52,984 bases of DNA from Rickettsiales bacterium (GCA_018969185.1 JAGWYT010000009.1:1-52984); one strand, 5' to 3'; shown: positions 1 to 9,445, counted from the stretch's first letter. The notes: a model not told the origin generated them from the letters alone. Numbers and translations are program-made.

Positions 1-50
1 ACCCCTCCCCGAAATCCTTACGGATTTCGACCCTCCCTCAAGGGGAGGGT
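1..50. repeat. Family A-like palindromic repeat
   Basis: Nested inverted repeat. The outer arms are the complementary GGAGGGT/ACCCTCC-type blocks. The core is CGAAATCC-ttac-GGATTTCG, a perfect 8-bp stem. It lies just downstream of the stop codon of the RND pump gene. It resembles the CCTCCTTTGAAAAAGGAGG elements elsewhere in the window but is not the same sequence. It may be cut by the window edge. Confidence 0.6.
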
Positions 51-72
51 AATGAATAGTAAAATAAAGATA

Positions 73-3000
73 TCAACGTTTCGCCAATTTTTGCACCATC
101 ACAAAAAACATGGGCACGAATAAAGTTGCAATAAATGTTGCAGCAAACATGCCGCCCATCACGCTAATTCCAATTGCTCTTTGGCTTGCCGAACCAGCGC
201 CAGTTGCGGTTGCAAGCGGTGTGATACCAAGAATGAATGCCATTGACGTCATCAAAATTGGGCGAAATCTTTGCTTAGTTGCAATAATTGTTGATTCAAT
301 CAAATCATGTCCTTTGTCATATAAATCCTTCGCAAATTCAACAATTAAAATTGCATTCTTTGCTGAAAGTCCAATTGTGGTAAGAAGTCCAACTTGAAAA
401 TATACATCATTACTTAAGCCTCTGAGGCTAGAGAAGAGTAAGGCGCCGAAAATTCCAAAAGGCACAACTAAAATTACTGAAAAAGGAATTGACCAACTTT
501 CATAAAGCGCGGCTAATGATAAAAATACCACAATTAATGACAAAGCATATAAAGCAAAAGTTTGTTTGCCGGATAATTTTTCTTCGTAAGATAAACCTGA
601 CCAGGCATAATCAATGCCACTTGGTAATTGTTTTATCATTTGTTCAACTTCTTTTAAAGCATCTCCAGAGCTTACTCCTTGGACTGCAGCACCTTGAATG
701 TTAATTGAAGAATTGCCATTAAATCTTTCAAGTTTTGGTGAACCGTAAGTCCATTTACCACTAGTAAAACTATCAAAAGAAACCATTTTACCATCATTAT
801 TTTTCACATACCATCTGCCAAAATCTTCCTTCGACATGCGATATTTATCTTCTGCTTGAAGATAAACTTTTTTAATTCTGCCACGGTCAAGAAAATCATT
901 AACATAGCTTGAACCCCAAGCTGCCTGCAATGTTTGATTGATGGTTGAAATTGGAACTCCAAGTGCGCTGGCTTTCTCATAATCAATATCAAGATCATAT
1001 TGCGCAACGTCATTCAAACCATTTGGGCGCACGCCAATTAATTTTGGATTTTTTGCTGACAGGCCAAGCAATTGATTTCTTGCATTTATTAAAGCGTCAT
1101 GTCCAACACCGCTACGATCAAGAAGTTGTAATTCAAAACCTGAAGCATTGCCAAGTTCTCTTATTGGTGGTGGAAAAAATGTAAAGACAAAAGCATCTTT
1201 GATGCCACTTAATGCTCCCATGGCACGCCCTGAAATTGCGGCAACGCTTTGATCTGGATGTTTTCTTTCGCTCCAATCTTTTAGACCAACAAAACCAAAA
1301 CCAGCATTTTGCGCGCGTCCAGCAAAGCTAAAACCAGCAACGGTGAATAAGTGTTCAACATTTGTTTCTTTAGTTAAAAAATAATCTTCAACTTTTTCTA
1401 AACTTTCTTTGGTGCGCTCAAGAGTTGCTCCACTTGGTGCATTAAGCATTAGATACATGGTGCCTTGATCTTCAGTTGGTAAAAATGAAGTTGGCATTCT
1501 GATAAATAAAAATGCCACACCGCCAATCATTACAACGTAAATCATAAAATATCTGATGAAGCTCCTAATCATTTTATTAATGCTGCCAACATAGAAATTA
1601 CGGCTCTTCTCAAGATATGAATTAAATAAAGAAAGGAATTTATGATTAGTTAAAGCGTGACCAGTTTCTGCTTTTGATTTCAAAATTGTAGCGCACAAAG
1701 AAGGCGATAAAATAAGTGCAACTAAAACTGAAAGCCCCATTGCTGATACAATTGTAACTGAGAATTGACGATAAATTGCACCAGCTGATCCACCAAAAAA
1801 TGCCATTGGTATGAATACTGCGGAAAGCACCATCGCAATGCCAACAAGGGCTCCTGTGATTTGTTTCATTGATTTGCGCGTGGCTTCAATTGGTGATAAA
1901 CCTTCTTCGTGAATAATTCTCTCAACATTTTCAACAACAACAATTGCATCATCAACCAACAAGCCAATTGCAAGAACTGTGGCAAACATTGTAAGTGTGT
2001 TGATGGTAAAACCAAAAGAAAATAAAATTGCAAAAGTTCCAAGTAAGACAACAGGGACCGCAATTGTTGGAATTAGAGTGGCGCGGAAATTTTGTAAGAA
2101 TAATAGCATTACTAAAAACACCAAAACTATTGCTTCAAACAACGTGATAACAACACCTTTAATTGATAATTTTATAAATGGTGTTGAATCAATTGGATAA
2201 ATTACTTCTACACCTTTTGGTAAAAATTGTTTTAATTCTTCAACTTTATTTTTTACTAATTCTGCAGTGTCAAGTGCATTGGCACCACTTGCCAAAATTA
2301 CCGCCATACCTGCTGCAGGGTGTCTTTTATATCTTGCAATTGTGCCATAGCTTTGTGAACCAAGTTCAATTTTTGCAACATCTTTTAATCTTAATTGTGA
2401 ACCGTTTTTATTAACTCTGATGATGATATTTTCAAATTCTTCAACAGTTTGTAATTTTGATTGTGAAGTAATTGTGGCGTTAATTTGTTGATCTTTGATT
2501 GAAGGAAGCCCACCAAGCTGACCTGCAGAAACATCAGTATTTTGAGTTTTAATTGCAGCAATTACTTCTGGAACTGTTAGGCTAAATGTGAAGAGACGAT
2601 CAGGATTAACCCATATTCTCATGGAACGAGGATTACCAAATACTGTGACATTACCAACACCATTGAGGCGTGAAATTGTATCTTTCATGTCAGAAAGTAA
2701 AATGTCGCCAAGCCTTGCCTGACTTACGCTGTCATCTTTTGAATAAAGCCCAATAACAAGTAAGAAATTGTTGTTAGCTTTATTTACTCTAATGCCTTGT
2801 TGTTGAACTTCTTGTGGCAATAATGGTATTGCGGCTTGAAGTTTATTTTGCACTTGAACTTGTGCAATATCAGGATTGGTTTTTGGTTCAAATGTAAGAG
2901 TGATATTTACGTTACCATCAGAATCACTGCTTGAAGAAAAATAGCGTAAAGAATCAATACCAATAAGGCTTTGCTCAATTACTTGAGTTACGCTGCTTTC

Positions 3001-3171
3001 AAGAGTTTTTGCTGATGCACCAGGAAGTGATGTTGAAATTGAAACTGAAGGTGGAGCAATATTTGGATATTGTTCTACCGGCATTTTCAAAAGCGCCAAC
3101 AACCCAGCCATCATCACGATAATGGCTAACACCCATGAAAATATTGGTCGGTTAATAAAAAAATCTGACAT
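73..3171 (-). CDS. RND-family multidrug efflux pump, inner-membrane subunit (AcrB/MexB type)
   Basis: This is a proton-driven efflux transporter of the hydrophobe/amphiphile (HAE1) RND family, which exports drugs and other amphiphiles through a tripartite pump. Its 1032 residues match the usual length (AcrB has 1049). The N-terminus [17 protein letters not shown] is the typical first membrane helix. The proton-relay residues are present: the aspartate pair in [10 protein letters not shown] is D407-D408 and the lysine in GLSAKNAIL is K938, almost the same numbering as in AcrB. Two large periplasmic porter regions follow TM1 and TM7. The gene for the periplasmic adaptor lies upstream on the same strand, separated by a family D repeat, so the two probably form one transcription unit. 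No outer-membrane TolC-type gene is present in the window. The family is certain; the substrate is unknown. Confidence 0.96.
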   Translation of the reverse strand: MSDFFINRPIFSWVLAIIVMMAGLLALLKMPVEQYPNIAPPSVSISTSLPGASAKTLESSVTQVIEQSLIGIDSLRYFSSSSDSDGNVNITLTFEPKTNPDIAQVQVQNKLQAAIPLLPQEVQQQGIRVNKANNNFLLVIGLYSKDDSVSQARLGDILLSDMKDTISRLNGVGNVTVFGNPRSMRIWVNPDRLFTFSLTVPEVIAAIKTQNTDVSAGQLGGLPSIKDQQINATITSQSKLQTVEEFENIIIRVNKNGSQLRLKDVAKIELGSQSYGTIARYKRHPAAGMAVILASGANALDTAELVKNKVEELKQFLPKGVEVIYPIDSTPFIKLSIKGVVITLFEAIVLVFLVMLLFLQNFRATLIPTIAVPVVLLGTFAILFSFGFTINTLTMFATVLAIGLLVDDAIVVVENVERIIHEEGLSPIEATRKSMKQITGALVGIAMVLSAVFIPMAFFGGSAGAIYRQFSVTIVSAMGLSVLVALILSPSLCATILKSKAETGHALTNHKFLSLFNSYLEKSRNFYVGSINKMIRSFIRYFMIYVVMIGGVAFLFIRMPTSFLPTEDQGTMYLMLNAPSGATLERTKESLEKVEDYFLTKETNVEHLFTVAGFSFAGRAQNAGFGFVGLKDWSERKHPDQSVAAISGRAMGALSGIKDAFVFTFFPPPIRELGNASGFELQLLDRSGVGHDALINARNQLLGLSAKNPKLIGVRPNGLNDVAQYDLDIDYEKASALGVPISTINQTLQAAWGSSYVNDFLDRGRIKKVYLQAEDKYRMSKEDFGRWYVKNNDGKMVSFDSFTSGKWTYGSPKLERFNGNSSINIQGAAVQGVSSGDALKEVEQMIKQLPSGIDYAWSGLSYEEKLSGKQTFALYALSLIVVFLSLAALYESWSIPFSVILVVPFGIFGALLFSSLRGLSNDVYFQVGLLTTIGLSAKNAILIVEFAKDLYDKGHDLIESTIIATKQRFRPILMTSMAFILGITPLATATGAGSASQRAIGISVMGGMFAATFIATLFVPMFFVMVQKLAKR

Positions 3172-3185
3172 AGTTGTTTGGTTAT

Positions 3186-3284
3186 AAAAATCTTATCCGC
3201 TTACTTGAGCTTGTCGAAACCAAAAATAAGATTTTTTATTTGACTTCTCTTGGTTTCGACAGGCTCAACCGGCGAGAAGTTGTA
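3186..3284. repeat. Family D repeat, two units (D1)
   Basis: Two hairpin units lie side by side between the adaptor and pump genes. One is closed by AATCTTAT/ATAAGATT, the other by CTTCTC/GAGAAG. Both contain the same core in opposite orientations, GGTTTCGACAGGCTCAA or its complement. Related pairs occur near 13870, 34768 and 40417. Confidence 0.8.
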
Positions 3285-3292
3285 ATTGTATC

Positions 3293-4402
3293 TTATTTTA
3301 CTTCTTTCTCAGTCTCAGTTTTTATTTCTAATGGCACAGGTTTAACTTTTGCACCATCTGATATTTTTTGGAATCCTTCATAAACTATTGTTTCACCATC
3401 TTCTAAACCTTCAGAGATAATCCAATTGCTGCCATTCATTTTTTCAGCTTTGACAATTTTCATTTTAGCAACATTATCTTTATCAACTACGAAAACAGCT
3501 AAATTGCCGTCATTGCCGCGAATGGTTGCTCTTTGAGGAATGGTTACCGCTTCAACTTCTTTTAAATGTAAGCGCACATTTACAAACATTCCCGGTAATA
3601 ATTTTTTGCTGCTATTACAAAATTTTGCTCGTAAGCGCACGGCGTCAGTTGATTCGTCAACCACAACTTCCGAAAATTTTAAAATTCCTTTATTGTCATA
3701 TTCAACATCATCAACAACTATTGTAACTGGAATATCTTTTTGATCGCCAATTTTAAGTAAGTTACGGGAAGGCATCATTATGTCGGTAAATATTGGATCA
3801 AGATCAGCAATTGTGGTTAAAACTTGTGTTTGATTAGCACTAACTAAAGCACCTTCAGTAACATTTGATTTTGCAATATAGCCAGAAATTGGTGCATAAA
3901 CTTTTGTGTAACCAAGATAAGCATTTGCTTTGGTAGATTCAGCTTGCGCTTCTTTAAAAGATGCAACGGCATCATCATATTCTTGTTTGCTAATTGCTTC
4001 AATCTTAAGCAATTGTTCATAGCGTTCTTTACGTAATTGCGCTGCCTTTAATTTTGCGGAAGCAGATTCATTATCAGCTTTGTAAATTGTTTGATCAATT
4101 TCATATAATGCTTGTCCTTCCTTCACAAAACTTCCTTCTTCAAAAAGACGTTTTCTAATAATGCCATTTGCTTGTGGGCGAACTTCAGCAATTCTGTTAG
4201 CAGTTATTCTTGCAGGTAATTCAATTGTGGGAGAAATTTTTTCTTTTATTGCTGTGGTAACCGTAACTTCAATTTCTTGAGGTATTGCAGGGCTTGGAGC
4301 TGCAACATTATTTTTATTTGTGTTAATTACCTTAAAGTAAATAACAGCAACTATTATAACTGATAAAGGAACAGCGATGAATTTTATTTTACTACTTGTC
4401 AT
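3293..4402 (-). CDS. RND efflux periplasmic adaptor (membrane fusion protein, AcrA/MexA type)
   Basis: This is the periplasmic adaptor linking the inner-membrane RND pump to an outer-membrane channel. It has 369 residues, the usual size. Residues about 7-25 form one hydrophobic N-terminal anchor, with no lipobox cysteine, so it is anchored by a helix rather than by lipid. The order of domains is typical: a beta-barrel/lipoyl half (VRPQANGIIRKRLFEEGSFV), an alpha-helical hairpin rich in Ala, Glu and Lys at about 105-150, the second lipoyl half (YTKVYAPISGYIAKSNVTEG), and beta-barrel and membrane-proximal domains. The pump gene lies directly downstream on the same strand. A family B repeat lies upstream, separating it from pyrB. 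Confidence 0.94.
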   Translation of the reverse strand: MTSSKIKFIAVPLSVIIVAVIYFKVINTNKNNVAAPSPAIPQEIEVTVTTAIKEKISPTIELPARITANRIAEVRPQANGIIRKRLFEEGSFVKEGQALYEIDQTIYKADNESASAKLKAAQLRKERYEQLLKIEAISKQEYDDAVASFKEAQAESTKANAYLGYTKVYAPISGYIAKSNVTEGALVSANQTQVLTTIADLDPIFTDIMMPSRNLLKIGDQKDIPVTIVVDDVEYDNKGILKFSEVVVDESTDAVRLRAKFCNSSKKLLPGMFVNVRLHLKEVEAVTIPQRATIRGNDGNLAVFVVDKDNVAKMKIVKAEKMNGSNWIISEGLEDGETIVYEGFQKISDGAKVKPVPLEIKTETEKEVK

Positions 4403-4418
4403 GTTTTATACAAAAGAT

Positions 4419-4531
4419 TGTCATCCTGAGCTTTACAGCCACTTTTAGTGGCTGTTGGCGAAGGATCTTCGTCGAGGCATGAGATCCTTCACCAAGAATT
4501 TGTAAAACAAATTCTATGGTTCAGGATGACA
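4419..4531. repeat. Family B palindromic repeat (B1)
   Basis: A palindrome of about 113 bp made of two half-elements in opposite orientation. Each half reads TGTCATCCTGA - variable stem-loop - GAAGGATCT. The first half has stem ACAGCCAC/GTGGCTGT around loop TTTTA. The second, read on the other strand, has stem AGAATTTG/CAAATTCT around the same TTTTA loop. It lies between pyrB and the efflux operon. Confidence 0.85.
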
Positions 4532-4554
4532 GTTCGTGCGGAAATAATAATTAT

Positions 4555-5484
4555 TTATTTAACCATCAAAGCCAATAAAGCCATGCGAATATATACTCCA
4601 TAATTTGCTTGTGCAAAATATTTGGCGTAAGGCAATTTATCTACCTCTTCATCAATTTCATTAACACGTGGCAATGGATGCATTATTATTAAATCTTTTT
4701 TGGCTTTGTTTAGAATTTTTTTATTAATGTGAAAAACATTTTTTACTTTTTCAAATTCTTTTTTATTTACGAAGCGTTCTTCTTGAACCCTTGTTACGTA
4801 AAGAATATCAAGATCTTTCATCGCAGATTCAAGATCAGAAGTTTCTTTTATTTTACAGCCATTTTTTAGAAAATCTTTTTTCTTTTTTTCATCAAGAGCA
4901 AGTTCGGCGTGAGAAATCAAATTAAATTCATTACCTTTATAACGGCTCATCAATTCAAGAAGAGAGTGAACGGTACGGCTGTATTTAAGGTCACCCAAGA
5001 TACCAATTTTTAAATTATTTAATTTTTTCTTCTCACAAAAAATTGTATAAAGATCAACTAAAGATTGTGTTGGATGTTGATTTGCACCATCTCCAGCATT
5101 AATTACAGGAACTGTGGCATATTTTGCAAATTCAGCAGCGGAATCAATTTTGTCATGACGTATTGTAATTATATCAGCATAATTACTCATGATGCGGCCC
5201 ATATCCGAAAGGCTTTCACCTTTTTTAATTGACGATGATTCACCTTGTTCAAGAGAAATAATTTTTCCATCAAGACGAAGCATTGCTGACTCAAAAGAGA
5301 AGCGGGTTCTTGTGCTTGGTTCAAAAAATAATGTTGCTAAAATTTTATTGTTACAATTTGTGTTTGGTGAAGTTTTTTTCTTGCTTTCTTTACGAAATTT
5401 TTCTGCGAGCGTGATTAATTGCTTGATATCGCTTTCTTTGATTTGACTTGCATTGAGAAGATGATGAAAAGAAAGTTTGGACAT
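4555..5484 (-). CDS. pyrB: Aspartate carbamoyltransferase catalytic subunit
   Basis: Catalyses carbamoyl phosphate + L-aspartate to N-carbamoyl-aspartate, the committed step of pyrimidine synthesis in the cytoplasm. Its 309 residues are the usual length. The carbamoyl-phosphate loop FEPSTRTR is at residues 54-61. HPTQSLVDLYT near the middle and HPLPRVNEID near residue 268 are the other signature motifs, and PSTRTR separates it from ornithine transcarbamoylase less clearly than the aspartate-loop context does. No pyrI regulatory gene is adjacent. Other pyrimidine genes in the window (half-length carB, pyrF) are far away, so the pathway is scattered. The divergent kinase gene starts 93 bp upstream. 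Confidence 0.95.
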   Translation of the reverse strand: MSKLSFHHLLNASQIKESDIKQLITLAEKFRKESKKKTSPNTNCNNKILATLFFEPSTRTRFSFESAMLRLDGKIISLEQGESSSIKKGESLSDMGRIMSNYADIITIRHDKIDSAAEFAKYATVPVINAGDGANQHPTQSLVDLYTIFCEKKKLNNLKIGILGDLKYSRTVHSLLELMSRYKGNEFNLISHAELALDEKKKKDFLKNGCKIKETSDLESAMKDLDILYVTRVQEERFVNKKEFEKVKNVFHINKKILNKAKKDLIIMHPLPRVNEIDEEVDKLPYAKYFAQANYGVYIRMALLALMVK

Positions 5485-5577
5485 TTTTATGATCGATGGT
5501 TTAATTTAGTATCTTTCTTATAGATTAAACAAATAATTTTTCTAGTTCTAACTTTTAATAAATGAATTCATAAATAA

Positions 5578-7095
5578 ATGTCATCAAAAATTCCAGAACA
5601 TCTGAAAGAATGGGTTGATCATAATTTTGATCGATTGGCAAATAAAGAAAAAATGGTCAAGATTCTTAAAGAAGAATTCAATTATTTAGATAATGATATT
5701 AGAGAATGCATTTTAGAAGCGCAAATTAGTCATAATCGCTATGCAAATTTTATAGAAACGATTAAAGCAGATTTCAATGATATAGCTCAATTGAATATCA
5801 ATTTAGAAAATCTGAAAGCATTTCTTACAATAGAGAGAGAAAATTCTTCACCAGAAATTATTACAAATAGAATAAGAACGCAGTTAATTTCACTTGATAA
5901 GTCATGCCTAGATTTTGGAATTCGTGCAAAGAAAATCGCTTTTTTTAATGCACTAGATATTTTAATTATCAGAAATAAGTATGATTTTCCATATCCTGAT
6001 CCTGTAAAGTTTGAATTCTTTCCAATAAGAGATAATTTATGTGATTCTTGTGATGAAGATCTAAAAAATTTTGAAAATCATAAATTTACAAATGCAAAGT
6101 TATGCCCGTTGGCTAAGGTTAGTGATGATATTTTATATCTTATAAAAAATGATAGTAATATTGAAGTGGTTGGTAGTGGTAGCTATGGCAAAATATGTAA
6201 AGGTTTATATCAAAATAAATTAGTAGCGATAAAGCACATAAATGTTAATGAATATGAATATGAAGTGCGTTGGAAATGTATTATTGTTTACTATAGACAA
6301 AGTTTAGTTGCTTTAGAGCAAGATTTTGATGGTGTGGTCCCAATGCAAGAAATATTTTTTTATCAAGAAAAATCAATTTTTGATGATTGTGGTAATTGTG
6401 CTATAGTAGCGATTTACCCACTTTGTAAAAATAATTTCTTATATATTGTTAGGGAAGATAGTGTTCTAAATGACTATCAAGATTTTAAGCCACTTAAGAA
6501 TATTTTAGAAACCATGATTAAACTTCATCAGAATAACATATGTATTAATGATCTTAGCCCTTCAAATGTGTTATTTGATTATTCTGGCAATATTTTTTTT
6601 AATGATTTTGATTTTTGGTTGCCAAAGAACATATCGGATACTAGGTCGCTTTACGTTAGTGAAGTATCAATTTCAGATGTGTGTTGTGGGTTGAGTGAAA
6701 TTAGTTTTATAGAAAGCGAAGATCTGTCGTTAATATTACCAGACAAATCGGATATTTGGTGTTTTGGAGCAATCATCCTTGATGGATTTGGCTATTTTAA
6801 TAGAGTAACAGAATTGTCATGGAAAAAAACTAATATGCAGAAATATGTTAAGATGGATAGATCGAGTGCTATTTTTAAAGAAAAATTAAATGAGTTGAAA
6901 ATATGTGCTGAAAATATGGTTAATTTTGTAAAAGAAGATATGGATAAGAGAGTTAATAACGAGTTTGATGAGTCGAAGAAAAATTTCTTAAAAGATGTAA
7001 AAGAGGTCTTGTTAGCTTGTTTACAGCTTAATCCTAAAGATAGGTGTTCTGCAGAAGGATTAATAAATTATAATTTATTTTTGATGGTTGAATAG
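5578..7095 (+). CDS. Eukaryotic-like protein kinase with unrecognised N-terminal domain
   Basis: A 505-residue protein whose residues about 195-480 carry a protein-kinase fold. Visible motifs are the glycine loop VGSGSYGKI (199-207), the ATP-anchoring lysine in VAIKHI (K219), a catalytic loop INDLSPSNVLF (D325, N330; HRD is changed to IND), the metal-binding segment NDFDFW (D343; DFG is changed to DFD), the helix-F motif SDIWCFG, and a C-terminal arginine in DRCSA. So the catalytic residues are kept but two consensus triplets deviate. The first 190 residues are mostly helical, with a cysteine cluster CDSC...CPLA at about 155-176 that could bind metal. There is no signal peptide or membrane helix, and no PASTA domain. 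It stands alone, divergent from pyrB, with no phosphatase nearby. Candidates are a host-directed effector or a cytoplasmic regulator; the sequence does not decide. Confidence 0.75.
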   Translation: MSSKIPEHLKEWVDHNFDRLANKEKMVKILKEEFNYLDNDIRECILEAQISHNRYANFIETIKADFNDIAQLNINLENLKAFLTIERENSSPEIITNRIRTQLISLDKSCLDFGIRAKKIAFFNALDILIIRNKYDFPYPDPVKFEFFPIRDNLCDSCDEDLKNFENHKFTNAKLCPLAKVSDDILYLIKNDSNIEVVGSGSYGKICKGLYQNKLVAIKHINVNEYEYEVRWKCIIVYYRQSLVALEQDFDGVVPMQEIFFYQEKSIFDDCGNCAIVAIYPLCKNNFLYIVREDSVLNDYQDFKPLKNILETMIKLHQNNICINDLSPSNVLFDYSGNIFFNDFDFWLPKNISDTRSLYVSEVSISDVCCGLSEISFIESEDLSLILPDKSDIWCFGAIILDGFGYFNRVTELSWKKTNMQKYVKMDRSSAIFKEKLNELKICAENMVNFVKEDMDKRVNNEFDESKKNFLKDVKEVLLACLQLNPKDRCSAEGLINYNLFLMVE

Positions 7096-7110
7096 TTTTT
7101 TTGGAAAAAA

Positions 7111-7186
7111 TGGTGGACTTGGGCGGATTCGAACCGCCGACAAACTGATTAAGAGTCAGCTACTCTACCAACTGAGTTACAAGTCC
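7111..7186 (-). tRNA. tRNA-Lys (anticodon CTT)
   Basis: Read on the minus strand it gives a full cloverleaf: acceptor stem GGACTTG/CAAGTCC, a D-arm with CTCAGTTGGTAGAG, an anticodon loop CTCTTAA with anticodon CTT, a T-arm GGCGG-TTCGAAT-CCGCC, discriminator A and an encoded CCA. It decodes AAG lysine codons. All stems pair, with one G-T wobble at the base of the anticodon stem. It lies convergent to the kinase gene. Confidence 0.97.
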
Positions 7187-7202
7187 TAGTATAAGGTGAA
7201 AA

Positions 7203-7244
7203 CATCATGTTGCTTTTCTCGCTGTGCTCGAAGACAACATGATG
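7203..7244. repeat. Hairpin with 10-bp arms
   Basis: Arms CATCATGTTG and CAACATGATG enclose a loop of about 22 bases that itself contains CTCG...TCGA-type complementarity. It sits just upstream of the tRNA-Lys 5' end. Together with the E1 repeat, the terminator and the GNAT remnant it fills the 400-bp stretch without an intact gene. Confidence 0.6.
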
Positions 7245-7253
7245 ACTGGGATT

Positions 7254-7351
7254 GCGTCGCTTATCCTGGGCTTTGCTATCGGCTTCGCCCGCTATTCGCT
7301 CAAATTGACCATTAAGGTCAATTTGCCGGAGATAAATCTCCGTCGCTCAAG
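7254..7351. repeat. Family E repeat (E1)
   Basis: Matches the element at 16836-16962 in inverse orientation. Shared constant blocks, read on the minus strand, are GGCTTGAGCGACGGAG, GGCAAATTGACC-N2-ATGGTCAATTTGAGCG, GAATAGCGGG, CCCAGG and GCGACGC. The segments between these blocks differ completely between the two copies. Here they are GGAGATTTATCTCC and a GGGC...GCCC stem, each still self-complementary. Confidence 0.85.
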
Positions 7352-7371
7352 CCTTGATATCGCCTCTTGCT

Positions 7372-7398
7372 AAAAACGTGCGTTAAGCACGTTTTTTT
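7372..7398. terminator. Intrinsic terminator, probably bidirectional
   Basis: A 10-bp stem AAAAACGTGC/GCACGTTTTT with a 5-base loop GTTAA. A T-run follows on the plus strand, and TTTTT closes the stem on the minus strand. It sits just past the end of the decayed GNAT gene and the Rieske/methyltransferase unit, both minus strand, so it most likely ends that transcript. Confidence 0.75.
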
Positions 7399-7595
7399 AC
7401 GCAAGAGTCCGAAACATAATATAAGCATCAACATAGCCAAGAGTGTGATATCTAAATGCTTTTGGAACTGTGCCAATAATTTTAGAATCAACTGATTGCA
7501 ATAATTTAACTAGTTGAAACAACAAAATTAAATTGCATAGCATGATAATCAAGCTCTTTTGCTTTTGCAATAGAATGTAGTGCTAATGCCTTACC
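7397..7595 (-). pseudogene. Remnant of a GNAT N-acetyltransferase (C-terminal part)
   Basis: Translation of the minus strand gives GKALALHSIAKAKELDYHAM followed by QFNFVVSTS and an in-frame TAA. A second frame then resumes as KLLQSVDSKIIGTVPKAFR and YHTLGYVDAYIMFRTLA, ending at a TAA at 7397-7399. This is the familiar C-terminal half of a GNAT acetyltransferase (the ...NFVVSTNEPAVKLWQSLGF... region) with a short frameshifting deletion after VVST. The N-terminal half is missing: the upstream sequence is the end of the Rieske-type gene. It is clearly non-functional. This is the main content of the gap between tRNA-Lys and the next gene. Confidence 0.75.
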
Positions 7596-8526
7596 ATTCT
7601 GAATTGGCGTTTTTAGTAACCATAATTGGCAATGAATTTTCTAACTCAATTCTAACAGCTTTGATTAATTTATCAGAGCAATCAACTTCAAGTAAAGGTT
7701 TGTGTAATCTGCCGTGCCATTCACATCTTACATGATTATCACCTGATTTTTTGCGATCAAGACAAGCTCCTTCATGAGGACAAATGCGCGGAAATAATTT
7801 TACTTTATCTGCAATTTTATAAGCCTGAAAACCAAGTATTCCTGAGTCTCCATAAAGGCTAGGATTATCTTTTTCTAAATCAGATAGAATTTTCTCAAAA
7901 GGCACAAAATCTAAATATTCCATCTTTGGAGATATCAAATTATTTTCCATTATTTTTGTGGTTTCAACAAAGCTGTAATCTTTATCATCGCCTTTAAAGC
8001 AATATCCCATTTTTCTTAACTCCCCGCGTCTAGTTCTCATAGGAATATCGCCACTCATCAAATCATCAAAATTTTTCTTAATTGACCATTTCATCAATGG
8101 AAAAACTATTGGTAATAGAAATTTTATAAAGCCGCTGCTGCCAATTGCGTAGCGTGTTGTAACTTTCGTGCGTAATTCTCCAATTTGTTCATAAGATGTT
8201 TGAATAATAAGTACGAAGAAAAAAAGTGAGGTGAAATAAGTTTGTTGATTTTTAGCGCTTTGATAATTGAAAACACTTAGTGGAACTTTAAATAATCCGC
8301 CCAATATTTTTTGAATAAAAATTGATCCAATAAAATCATCTCCAGCATAGGCATTAAATCCTTAAACCAAGTTATGAATATTTTTTAAATGAGGAATATC
8401 TTTGTAATTCCAGTCAGCATCAGATGGTAAAAAATCTCCTTGAGATGATAATTCAAAGGTACGAAATTTGTATCCTTCTTCATTTTCAAGGTCTTTCATC
8501 AGTTCTGCTTGATTCTTTCTTTTCAT
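7591..8526 (-). pseudogene. Rieske [2Fe-2S] protein with START/cyclase-like region, interrupted by an in-frame stop
   Basis: Starting at the ATG at 8526, which overlaps the methyltransferase stop as ATGA, one frame runs 311 codons to the TAA at 7591 but is broken by a TAA at codon 55 (8362-8364). On both sides the frame is the same and the text reads on naturally (KNIHNLV, stop, GFNAYAGDDFIG), so this looks like one point nonsense mutation rather than two genes. The middle region (ELRTKVTTRYAIGSSG) resembles START/polyketide-cyclase-like proteins. The C-terminus has a Rieske cluster site, CPHEGACLD and CEWHG, supplying two Cys and two His. The domain order is the reverse of ring-hydroxylating oxygenases. 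A shorter product could start at the TTG at 8304 and would keep the Rieske site. It is probably coupled to the methyltransferase. Substrate unknown. Confidence 0.65.
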
Positions 8527-9434
8527 GGTTTTTTCGCAATTGTAATTATGTTTCCTAAAGGAAGCGGAATTGTAAGCCATGGAATTTCTTTTACATTAAT
8601 TCTTTTGAAATTGAGGCTCCATAATAGATGTTTTAGTAGGTAAGACAGGGAGAAATAATTTATTGATCTTTTGGTTACAATATCACCAAAACCACTTTGT
8701 TCTAAAAAGGTTCTTGTTGTTTTAGTATTGAAGAGTTGAGGGTGTTGCAGGCAATATGCTGGCCAGCGTGATTTCAAAATTTTTGCTAATAAGGATTTTT
8801 CATTATGAGTAACAATTAAAAAAACTCCGCCTTTAGATAATTTTTTGTAAAGTTGATCAATCATTTCTTTCGGATTTGTGATATGATCAAGCACATGAAT
8901 CATCACGGCAAGAGATATTGAATTATCAGGAATCGTTGATAAATCAAACATCTCAGTAAGCAAAGTTATTTTTTTACCGTTAGCGATTTTTTCTAAATTA
9001 GGATGAACATTTTTATTTGGCTCAATTAGATAGTGGTTAGAGAAGTTATTTTGTGAAATGATATTTTTTGTAAATAATCCAATATCAGGACCAAATTCAA
9101 GATAGTTACCTTCAACAAATTTTTCTCTTTTAAGAAAATTAAAATAACCAAGTTGAGTTTTTTCAAGATTACGTAAATTCTGACCAGCAGTGTTATCAGG
9201 CATTGCTGAATATAATTCTCCTAATTCTTCATTTGAGAAGAATGTTTTGTTATAAAGAAGCCCACAATTTGTACATCTAAAATAGGTGAAAAAACTTTGT
9301 CCTTTAAAGAATCCATGCCAATAGTTTTTTAGCTCTTCAAAAACAATATTTTCGGCCTTATTTTTTGCAGAAATAACATTGCAATTTAAGGTTGAGTCTG
9401 ACTCACAGCATGGACAATTTTTAGATGACTGCAT
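8523..9434 (-). CDS. Class I SAM-dependent methyltransferase with N-terminal zinc-ribbon-like motif
   Basis: A 303-residue protein. The N-terminus has two cysteine pairs, CPCC (about 8-11) and CTNC (about 54-57), as in methyltransferases with a zinc-binding leader (Methyltransf_13/C-methyltransferase type). The SAM-binding core begins with GNYLEFGPDIGLFTKNI, a slightly altered motif I. An acidic motif near HYLIEPN follows, and AVMIHVLDHITNP serves as motif IV/post-I, of the Methyltransf_11/23 kind. The C-terminal part has hydrophobic stretches (FSLSYLLKHLLWSL). Its stop codon overlaps the start of the Rieske-type gene, so the pair was a translationally coupled unit modifying an unknown small molecule, possibly a sugar or lipid. 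Confidence 0.8.
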   Translation of the reverse strand: MQSSKNCPCCESDSTLNCNVISAKNKAENIVFEELKNYWHGFFKGQSFFTYFRCTNCGLLYNKTFFSNEELGELYSAMPDNTAGQNLRNLEKTQLGYFNFLKREKFVEGNYLEFGPDIGLFTKNIISQNNFSNHYLIEPNKNVHPNLEKIANGKKITLLTEMFDLSTIPDNSISLAVMIHVLDHITNPKEMIDQLYKKLSKGGVFLIVTHNEKSLLAKILKSRWPAYCLQHPQLFNTKTTRTFLEQSGFGDIVTKRSINYFSLSYLLKHLLWSLNFKRINVKEIPWLTIPLPLGNIITIAKKP

Positions 9435-9445
9435 TGAATTATAAG

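Noticed and set aside
1979-2414. Plus-strand reading frames inside the RND pump gene and similar antisense frames elsewhere
   Set aside because: They lie opposite clearly conserved coding sequence and show no family motifs or ribosome-binding sites.
5578-7095. The kinase as a PASTA-type cell-wall sensor
   Set aside because: It has no transmembrane helix or extracellular PASTA repeats, and its kinase domain is C-terminal.
8362-8580. A separate 54- or 72-residue gene upstream of the Rieske gene
   Set aside because: It is in the same frame as the downstream part and reads as its natural N-terminus, so one broken gene is the simpler account.
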